From the NCBI GenBank assembly GCA_963696655.1, contig CAVOLB010000006.1:1-20617 (forward strand): a stretch of 20,617 bases of DNA, in the 5' to 3' direction. The stretch is from Hypericibacter sp963696655 (GTDB lineage: Bacteria; Pseudomonadota; Alphaproteobacteria; Dongiales; Dongiaceae). The position numbers were made by a program, and so were the translations under genes. The notes under the pieces are model-generated. The model saw nothing but the letters and a program-made list of their open reading frames with translations. It was not told where the DNA came from and did no database searches. Position 1 is the first letter of the stretch; each line of letters begins with the position of its first letter. Below, piece by piece: positions 15,973 to 20,617 of the stretch.

Positions 15973-16001
15973 CCACGCTGGGCCCGCCGATACCACGCTG
16001 G
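15973..16001. repeat. Direct repeat of CCACGCTGG, 20-base period
   Basis: CCACGCTGG occurs at 15973-15981 and again at 15993-16001. The start-to-start distance is 20 bases, close to two turns of the helix, which would place two protein-binding sites on the same face. It lies about 135 bases before the DUF1127 start. A tandem activator site is possible; chance is not excluded. Confidence 0.35.
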
Positions 16002-16134
16002 TTCCCACGGCGCCTTCAGCGCCAACCGCTTAGAGATCCGCCCATCCGCCGACGGAACGGCCCCCGCCAGAGGGCGGCCGGCGACGCCCTTCCGGGCGCC
16101 TGTTTCGTCGCGTCTGCCTGTCGAGGAGGTTTTC

Positions 16135-16470
16135 ATGAATCGCTTGTCTCTCGGTCTGTCACCCCTGGGCCCGAACGGCCTGTCCAAGACTCTCACCACC
16201 GTCGCGCAAGGGCTCCGTTCATTGCCCGCCCAGGCGCTGGCGTGGCATGAGCGCCGCAAGGGCCTGGAGGCCCTCAACGCGCTCACGGACCATCAGTTGC
16301 GCGATATCGGCGTCTGCCGCGACGAGATCGTGATGGTGGCCTATGGGCTGAAGGATCCGCGCGAAACGCCCGATATGGTCACGGTTTCCAGCCTGGCGAC
16401 CAGGACGGTCCCGGCCGCCAAGAAGGCCGACAACGACGATCGCGATCCTTGCGTGGGTTGCGCCGCCTGA
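16135..16470 (+). CDS. DUF1127 domain small protein
   Basis: The 111-residue protein carries one DUF1127 (YjiS-like) domain at about residues 38-68: WHERRKGLEALNALTDHQLRDIG with the typical arginine-rich helix, then Leu-x-Asp-x-x-Leu-x-Asp-Ile-Gly, and a VCRDEI tail. DUF1127 proteins in alphaproteobacteria are short, basic and linked to RNA binding, phosphate metabolism and stress in studied cases. This one is longer than the roughly 50-residue minimal forms. It has an N-terminal extension and a polar tail ending DPCVGCAA, where a Cys-x-x-Cys pair might bind metal or form a disulfide. The ribosome site GAGGAGG (16123-16129) is near-perfect and 5 bases from the ATG, so strong translation is expected. 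It appears to be a single-gene unit, convergent with the SARP-hydrolase gene, whose stop is 9 bases away. Confidence 0.85.
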   Translation: MNRLSLGLSPLGPNGLSKTLTTVAQGLRSLPAQALAWHERRKGLEALNALTDHQLRDIGVCRDEIVMVAYGLKDPRETPDMVTVSSLATRTVPAAKKADNDDRDPCVGCAA

Positions 16471-16479
16471 AGCGTCGCG

Positions 16480-18198
16480 TCAGGGGGCCGGACAAGCCGG
16501 CAGGAAGGCGGAGATCTCGGCCAGGAACCGGACCCACGCGGGTTCATGCTCGAGAATGATGTGGTTGCGGCTCTCCAGCGGCACGAAGCGCGCGCCGCGG
16601 ATGCCGCCGGCGAGCTCGCGGCCGCAATCGAACGGGACCACCGCATCGCCCCGGCTGTGCAGCACCAGGGTCGGCACCTTCACCTGGCCCAACAGATCGC
16701 GGACATCGATATCGCTGAAGGCCTCGGTGAGGCGGTAGGCGTTCTGCGGCGAGGCCGTGATGCGCTGCAGCTCGTTCCACCAGTTCGCCTGTTCGGGCGT
16801 CGCGTCGGGCAGGTAGAGCGATGTGAAGATCTGACGATAAGCGGGACTCTCCTGGCCCCAGCCCTGCAGCGTCAGGGTCTGCAGCGCCTCACGGCGTGCG
16901 ATTTCTCCCGGTGACCCACGCCTGCGCCAGCCGCGCGCATAGCCGCCGGCGAGAATGAGGCGTGTCACCCGCTCCGGGTGGCGCACCGCATAGGCGATCG
17001 AGACCGCACAGCCTTGCGAGATCCCGAACAGGGGAAAACGGTCGAGCCCGGCCGCATCGATCACCGTCTCCAGATCATAGAGGAACGATTCGAAACTCAG
17101 ATCCGGGGTGGACCAGTCCGATAGCCCGTTGCCGCGTTCGTCATAGCGGACCAGCTGATGGTGGCGCGCCAGCGCGTGCAGCAGATGGCGCCATACCGGA
17201 CTCTGCCAATCGAACTCGAGATGATTGAGCCAGTTCGCGGTTTTCACCAGCGGCGGACCCTGGCCCGCCGTGCCATAGGCGATCCGCGTGCCGTCCGGTG
17301 CGGTGCAAAAGCGGATCTCCTGCTCGATATCGCGCAGCGGCGCGGGTATCGCATCGCCGGCGGCGGGTGGATCGCCCCGCTCCATCACCGCGACCGCGGC
17401 GGGTGCCGTCGCCTTTCGGGAGACGGGGTTGTAGCCCAGAGTGGGTCCACGTCCCTCCGGGCCTGACGGCACCGGCGGCAACCCGCGCAGCTCCCGCCAG
17501 GCCAGCGTCAACATGGCGGCGGGAGCGCCGCTCAATTCCTGGATATGCCGGCGCGCGATCTCAAATTGCTGCTCGGCCTCGTTGGCGAGACCGTTGCGCA
17601 TCAGCAGCCGGACAAAAGCGGTTCGCGCCTCTTCGCAGTCCGGCTCGACCTCGATCATTCGCCGCATATAGGCCAGCGCTTCCTCCGGCCGGGACTCGCC
17701 CAGCCGGTTCGCCAGCTGGAACAGGGTCCGGGCATGGAGGATGCGCGCCTGCTCGCGCTCCGCCACCATCCAGGATTGGAAGCCGGGGCAGCGATCGAGG
17801 TCGATGCCGTCGAGGAAGGGACCCCGGAAAGCCTTCAAGGCCGCGGTCAGGACGGGCTGCGGCGCGCCGTCGATATCCTCGTCGATGGATTCCCGGATTC
17901 TCAGCAGATCGACATCGATGTCGCGGCAATCGAGCGAAACGCTCTCGCGGTCCGCGTCCAGCCGCTCCCGCCGCTCGTCATTCACCAGCGTGCGCAGCTT
18001 CGAGAGGCTCCAGCGCAGCGATCCGCGCGGATCGTCCGGCAGGTCCCAGAACATCTCGCAGAGCTTGTCGCGCGAATGGGCGCGGCCCGTGACGGCCAGA
18101 TAGGCGAGGAGCGCCCGCGTCTTCTTCGATTGCGGCAACGGCAAGGCGGCGCCGTCCCGCGCCAGCTCCATCCTGCCCAAGACTCGAAGTGTCAGCAT
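16480..18198 (-). CDS. SARP/BTAD transcription factor fused to alpha/beta hydrolase
   Basis: The 572-residue protein has two halves. Residues 1-95 form an AfsR/SARP-type winged helix (LTLRVLGRMEL, SKKTRALLAYLAV, LRWSLSKLR). Residues 96-245 are a bacterial transcriptional activator (BTAD) helical-repeat domain (ALKAFRGPFLDGIDL, ARTLFQLANRL, PEEALAYMRRMIEVEPDCEEA). After an Ala/Pro linker (245-290), residues 293-570 are an alpha/beta hydrolase with an apparently complete triad: Ser394 in FGISQGCA, Asp518 in HSRGDAVVPF and His546 in SRNHIILEH. RYDERGNGLSDW is the usual oxyanion-side loop. The obvious reading is a regulator whose hydrolase half binds or cleaves a small-molecule signal. Start ATG 18198 places the SARP domain at the N-terminus; its ribosome site (AAGAGA) is weak. 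It is divergent from the diiron-oxygenase gene, 221 bases apart, which is the likely target. Confidence 0.88.
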   Translation of the reverse strand: MLTLRVLGRMELARDGAALPLPQSKKTRALLAYLAVTGRAHSRDKLCEMFWDLPDDPRGSLRWSLSKLRTLVNDERRERLDADRESVSLDCRDIDVDLLRIRESIDEDIDGAPQPVLTAALKAFRGPFLDGIDLDRCPGFQSWMVAEREQARILHARTLFQLANRLGESRPEEALAYMRRMIEVEPDCEEARTAFVRLLMRNGLANEAEQQFEIARRHIQELSGAPAAMLTLAWRELRGLPPVPSGPEGRGPTLGYNPVSRKATAPAAVAVMERGDPPAAGDAIPAPLRDIEQEIRFCTAPDGTRIAYGTAGQGPPLVKTANWLNHLEFDWQSPVWRHLLHALARHHQLVRYDERGNGLSDWSTPDLSFESFLYDLETVIDAAGLDRFPLFGISQGCAVSIAYAVRHPERVTRLILAGGYARGWRRRGSPGEIARREALQTLTLQGWGQESPAYRQIFTSLYLPDATPEQANWWNELQRITASPQNAYRLTEAFSDIDVRDLLGQVKVPTLVLHSRGDAVVPFDCGRELAGGIRGARFVPLESRNHIILEHEPAWVRFLAEISAFLPACPAP

Positions 18199-18419
18199 GA
18201 CGTCTCTTTCGCGCTGCCGCGACGGGCCGGTCCCCCTTTGGGAGACCGGGGCGGTGGCCGATCGCCGAACGCGCCGATGTTGCGTGATTTCCACGCCAGT
18301 TACAACGAATGGGCCTGGGATTCAACGCCTATCGCCACCGCATTTCTCACGGCCTAGGGGGAAATTCCTCCCCGACGCGGGGCCATCCTCCGGTCTCGCC
18401 TGGAACAAGAGGAAAACAC
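18199..18419. promoter_or_regulatory. Divergent control region between SARP-hydrolase and diiron genes
   Basis: These 221 bases must hold both start signals. CCGGTC/GACCGG with inner CCC/GGG (18227-18249) forms a hairpin or operator, 28 bases before the regulator start. A second inverted repeat, GGGGGAA/TTCC-T-CCCC, at 18357-18373 lies in the leader of the diiron gene. TTGCGT (18280-18285) and TACAAC (18301-18306) resemble promoter boxes but are only 15 bases apart, which is short for an unaided promoter and would suit one that needs an activator. No tandem SARP-type heptamer repeats stood out by eye. Confidence 0.4.
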
Positions 18420-19334
18420 ATGACGATCGAGGGTTTTAGCTACGAAGCCGCATTGGCGGCCTCGCAGCGCGTCAATTGGCGCATCGAAGACATCATCGGC
18501 GGCGAGAAGCGCCTGGAGTTCTCCCGGCCCTTCCTGCCGGAGAGTTTGGCCCAGACCGAACGGCTGACCTTCCTCACCCCCGACGAGCGCCGGGTGCTGA
18601 ACCAGATCCGCGGCCATGGCTATCTCTATGTCTTCGGGCTGGTCGAGGAATTCATCCTGCCCTTCCTCCTGGATCACACCCGCGCCCGGCTCGATCGCGA
18701 CGATCATCAGGTGCGCGCGCTGCTTCAGTTCGCCGGCGAGGAGGCCAAGCATATCCATCTCTTCAAACGCTTCTGCGCCGAGTTCGAGGCGGGCTTCGGC
18801 CATGCCTGCGCGGCGATCGGGCCGGCCGATGCCGTCGCCGAGGTGGTCCTGGCGCATCATCCGCTCGGTGTCGCGCTGGCGATCCTGCAGATCGAATGGA
18901 TGACGCAGCGTCATTATGTCGACAGCGTGAAGGACGATCTCGGGATCGACCCGCTGTTCGCGATTCTCCTGAAGCATCACTGGCAGGAGGAATGCCAGCA
19001 CGCCAAGCTCGACACGCTCATGGTGATGGGCATGACGGAAACCTATTCGACGGCCGAGATCGAGAAGGGCGTCGAGGATTATCTCGCCATCGGCGGCTTC
19101 ATCGACAAGGGTCTCGAACAGCAGGTGGCCTTCGACCGCGAGAGCTTCGAGCGCGCCACCGGTCGCATGCTGACCGCCAGCGAGGCGGAGATCTTCGGAC
19201 AGCTGCAGCATCAGGCCAATCGCTGGACCTTCCTCGGTTCCGGCATGACCCATCCGCGCTTCCTCGCGACGCTGGGTGCGCTGGATCCGAAACACCGCCA
19301 GCGCATCGAATTGATCGCGCCGGCCTTCTGCTAG
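18420..19334 (+). CDS. AurF-like diiron oxygenase
   Basis: The 304-residue protein is a ferritin-like four-helix-bundle diiron enzyme. Ligand candidates occur in order: Glu76 or Glu77 (GLVEEFILPF), Glu108 and His111 (GEEAKHIHLF), Glu159 (LQIEWMTQRH), then His187, Glu191 and His194 (KHHWQEECQH). The final His-x3-Glu-x2-His spacing matches the seven-ligand site of AurF and CmlI, arylamine N-oxygenases, and ordinary ferritin-like proteins lack that extra histidine. The protein may therefore oxygenate an amine or another substrate with O2, but the substrate is unknown. It has no signal peptide or membrane helix. AAGAGGA at 18407-18413 with a 6-base spacer fixes the start at ATG 18420; the frame open from 18309 is leader. 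The OsmC-like gene follows after 50 bases. General ferritin-like storage is the main alternative, though its length argues against that. Confidence 0.78.
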   Translation: MTIEGFSYEAALAASQRVNWRIEDIIGGEKRLEFSRPFLPESLAQTERLTFLTPDERRVLNQIRGHGYLYVFGLVEEFILPFLLDHTRARLDRDDHQVRALLQFAGEEAKHIHLFKRFCAEFEAGFGHACAAIGPADAVAEVVLAHHPLGVALAILQIEWMTQRHYVDSVKDDLGIDPLFAILLKHHWQEECQHAKLDTLMVMGMTETYSTAEIEKGVEDYLAIGGFIDKGLEQQVAFDRESFERATGRMLTASEAEIFGQLQHQANRWTFLGSGMTHPRFLATLGALDPKHRQRIELIAPAFC

Positions 19335-19384
19335 ACCCGCTCCCGAGCATGCCCTCGTTTCACCCCTGTAGATGGAGACCGACG

Positions 19385-19957
19385 ATGAACGACATGACGC
19401 CCGCGAAGACCCCAACCCATGTGAACGGATTCGATCTGGCGAAGATCGAGGCGCTGGTCGCCGGCATCCGGCGCGATCCGGGACAGGCGCGGATCGAGTT
19501 CAAGGTGCGATCGGCCTGGAAGGGGCAGACCCGCAGCGAGGGTCATGTCGAGAGCTATCGGCTGGGCGGCCAGGAGATCCGCCGCGAATTCGACATTACC
19601 GCCGACGAGCCGCTGGAGCTCGACGGCAGCAACATCGCGCCCAATCCGCAGGAGCTGCTGATGGCGGCGCTCAATGCCTGCCTGATCGTCGGCTATGCCG
19701 CCAACGCCGCGCTCCGGGGCGTGTCGCTCGACCGGCTCGAGATCGAAGCCGAGGGCGCCCTCGACCTGCGCGGGTTCCTCGGGCTCGATGCTTCGGTCCC
19801 GGCGGGCTACGAGACGATGCAGGTCCGGGTGCGTATGAGCGGCAACGGCTCGCCCGAGCAGTTCCGCGAGATCCATGCGGCGGTGCAGGCGACCTCGCCC
19901 AACCTCTTCAACCTGACCCGCGCCATCCGGATCCTGCCCACGCTGGTTCCCGCCTGA
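19385..19957 (+). CDS. OsmC-like family protein with a single conserved cysteine
   Basis: This 190-residue protein has the OsmC/Ohr fold order: an N-terminal beta region (IEFKVRSAWKGQTRSEGHVESYRL), then GSNIAPNPQELLMAALNACLIVGYAANA with the first conserved cysteine, Cys99, on the central helix, then VSLDRLEIEAEGALDLRGFLGLD and a C-terminal helical part. True OsmC and Ohr peroxidases need a second cysteine near the later helix; here that place reads QATSPNLFNL, with Ser171 instead. It probably does not run the normal dithiol peroxidase cycle and may bind or reduce another substrate with one thiol. GGAGA at 19374-19378 precedes the ATG by 6 bases. It appears to be cotranscribed with the diiron oxygenase, and could shield the cell from its reactive products. 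Confidence 0.88.
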   Translation: MNDMTPAKTPTHVNGFDLAKIEALVAGIRRDPGQARIEFKVRSAWKGQTRSEGHVESYRLGGQEIRREFDITADEPLELDGSNIAPNPQELLMAALNACLIVGYAANAALRGVSLDRLEIEAEGALDLRGFLGLDASVPAGYETMQVRVRMSGNGSPEQFREIHAAVQATSPNLFNLTRAIRILPTLVPA

Positions 19958-19982
19958 GACCGGTCCCGGACCGGGAAAGGGC

Positions 19983-20013
19983 AGGGCCGCCGGGCGCCAC
20001 ACCCGCCGGCCCT
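19983..20013. terminator. GC-rich hairpin after the OsmC-like gene
   Basis: AGGGCCGCCGGG and its partner CCCGCCGGCCCT form an 11-pair stem with one C-C mismatch and a 7-base loop. It starts 25 bases after the OsmC-like stop. TGCCTCCTGG follows, not a T-run. It is a plausible end for the diiron-OsmC transcript, but an imperfect intrinsic terminator. Confidence 0.4.
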
Positions 20014-20088
20014 TGCCTCCTGGCCGTGCGTCGCTAGAGTCGGTTCCGACGGGCCACCGGCGTCATGCCCGGCCGGCACCGGCTCCAA

Positions 20089-20108
20089 GCCGCCCTCGAA
20101 GAGGCGGC
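20089..20108 (+). other. Leader hairpin before the LAL regulator
   Basis: GCCGCCCTC and GAGGCGGC pair with one bulged C around a 3-base GAA loop. It ends 44 bases before the regulator ATG and would lie in its 5' leader or at its promoter. No T-run follows. Confidence 0.3.
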
Positions 20109-20152
20109 CGGAAACATTGCAAGGGAGGGCGCGGCCGCCAAGGCCGCAAGCC

Positions 20153-20617
20153 ATGTGGCAATCCGATCTCAGCCTGATCGGCACCAAATACCGCCTGCCG
20201 CCCTTGAACGCCGCGGCCGTCGATCGGCGACGGCTGCATGCATTGCTGGCGCGCGCCGAGGGCAGCCGGCTCACGACCATTGCGGCACCGGCGGGCTTCG
20301 GCAAGACCACGCTTCTGCTGCAATGGGCCCGGCGCCTGGAGACCGAGGCGGTTCCGGTCGCCTGGCTCTCGCTTGACGAAGATGACGACGAGGTCGGCCG
20401 CTTTCTCTGCTACCTGATCGCCGCGATCCAGGCGGCCCAGCCGCGCCTCGGCAAGGGGGCGGTGTCGCTGCTGCGTTCGAGCCCGAACCTGCCGGTGGCG
20501 CCGGCGCTCGCGAGCCTGGTCAACGACCTGTCGCGTATCGAGGGCCGGTTCACCGTCATGCTCGACGATGTCCACTGGCTGACCCAGCCGGCCCTGCTGC
20601 AGGCCCTCGAGAGCCTC
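20153..20617 (+). CDS. LAL/MalT-type STAND ATPase regulator, cut by window edge
   Basis: The 155 visible residues are the N-terminus of a large LuxR-family ATP-binding regulator, like MalT. The protein opens LIGTKYRLPPLNAAAVDRRRL, the standard lead-in of this family. Walker A is APAGFGKTT at 45-53, followed by LLQWARR. VAWLSLDEDDDEVGRFLCYLIAAI is the next family-typical stretch, and FTVMLDDVHWL at 133-143 is Walker B. Such proteins are usually about 850-900 residues with TPR-like sensor repeats and a C-terminal LuxR HTH, all beyond the window. They switch on ATP and inducer binding. The frame is open to the last base. I placed the start at ATG 20153; the purine run at 20121-20129 is rather far upstream, so an unusual leader is possible. 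It lies on the same strand as the diiron-OsmC pair, 195 bases away. Confidence 0.9.
   Translation, partial: MWQSDLSLIGTKYRLPPLNAAAVDRRRLHALLARAEGSRLTTIAAPAGFGKTTLLLQWARRLETEAVPVAWLSLDEDDDEVGRFLCYLIAAIQAAQPRLGKGAVSLLRSSPNLPVAPALASLVNDLSRIEGRFTVMLDDVHWLTQPALLQALESL

Larger units (their letters stand above)
15773..16134. other. Noncoding region with several inverted and direct repeats
   Basis: These 362 bases between the pump and the DUF1127 gene have no convincing ORF, because the minus-strand frame across them lacks coding character. Besides the repeats listed separately, TGGAA/TTCCA (15848-15865) and AGGGCG/CGCCCT (16071-16090) form short perfect stems with 8-base loops. The first 130 bases are less GC-rich than the surroundings. 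It must hold the end of the efflux transcript and the DUF1127 promoter, and could also encode a small RNA. Confidence 0.45.

Noticed and set aside
15729..16286. Minus-strand frame across the noncoding gap after the RND pump
   Set aside because: It overlaps the ends of two real genes, has an irregular composition and lacks a good start; I treat the gap as noncoding.
18309..18419. Longer N-terminus for the diiron oxygenase
   Set aside because: The extra 37 residues are Gly/Pro/Ser/Arg-rich and lack a ribosome site, whereas AAGAGGA directly precedes ATG 18420.
1..20617. Mobile elements, CRISPR arrays, tRNA or rRNA genes
   Set aside because: I looked for transposase or integrase motifs, regularly spaced repeats and cloverleaf-like sequences and saw none. 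Composition is even apart from the intergenic gaps.

Overview
The window reads as chromosomal DNA of a high-GC alphaproteobacterium. The grounds are dense coding, strongly GC-biased third positions, ELM1-family and DUF1127 proteins, and Cph1-like kinase, Rcp1-like receiver and HAE1-type RND genes. A Rhodospirillales-type host is my inference, since no rRNA or other phylogenetic marker is present. I see no tRNA, rRNA, CRISPR array, transposase or integrase.

Region 1 (1-4559) looks like the edge of a surface-carbohydrate or small-molecule modification locus. It holds a sulfotransferase cut by the left edge, a GT8-like glycosyltransferase and a glutathione S-transferase on the plus strand. Convergent to these is a minus-strand pair: a 2OG-Fe(II) oxygenase followed by an ELM1-family GT-B-like protein. 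The GST and ELM1 stop codons overlap in one TTAA.

Region 2 (4892-9109) is a three-gene signalling operon. It encodes a membrane histidine kinase with a periplasmic sensor, a stand-alone receiver of the Rcp1 type, and a soluble REC-PAS-HisKA-HATPase-REC hybrid kinase. No DNA-binding output domain is encoded with them.

Region 3 (9149-15772) holds an SDR oxidoreductase, a small exported protein of unknown function, a GNAT acetyltransferase, and an RND efflux pair (periplasmic adaptor plus inner-membrane pump) without an outer-membrane channel gene. A 362-base noncoding stretch with several inverted and direct repeats follows, then a DUF1127 protein.

Region 4 (16480-20617) is the most unusual. 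A regulator joins a SARP/AfsR-type DNA-binding and BTAD half to an intact alpha/beta-hydrolase domain. It is divergent from a diiron protein carrying the seven-ligand pattern of AurF/CmlI-type N-oxygenases and from an OsmC-like protein lacking the second cysteine. A MalT/LAL-type STAND ATPase regulator begins next and runs off the right edge. I infer a ligand-responsive oxidation module: the hydrolase half binds or cleaves a small molecule, and the SARP half controls the oxygenase-OsmC pair.
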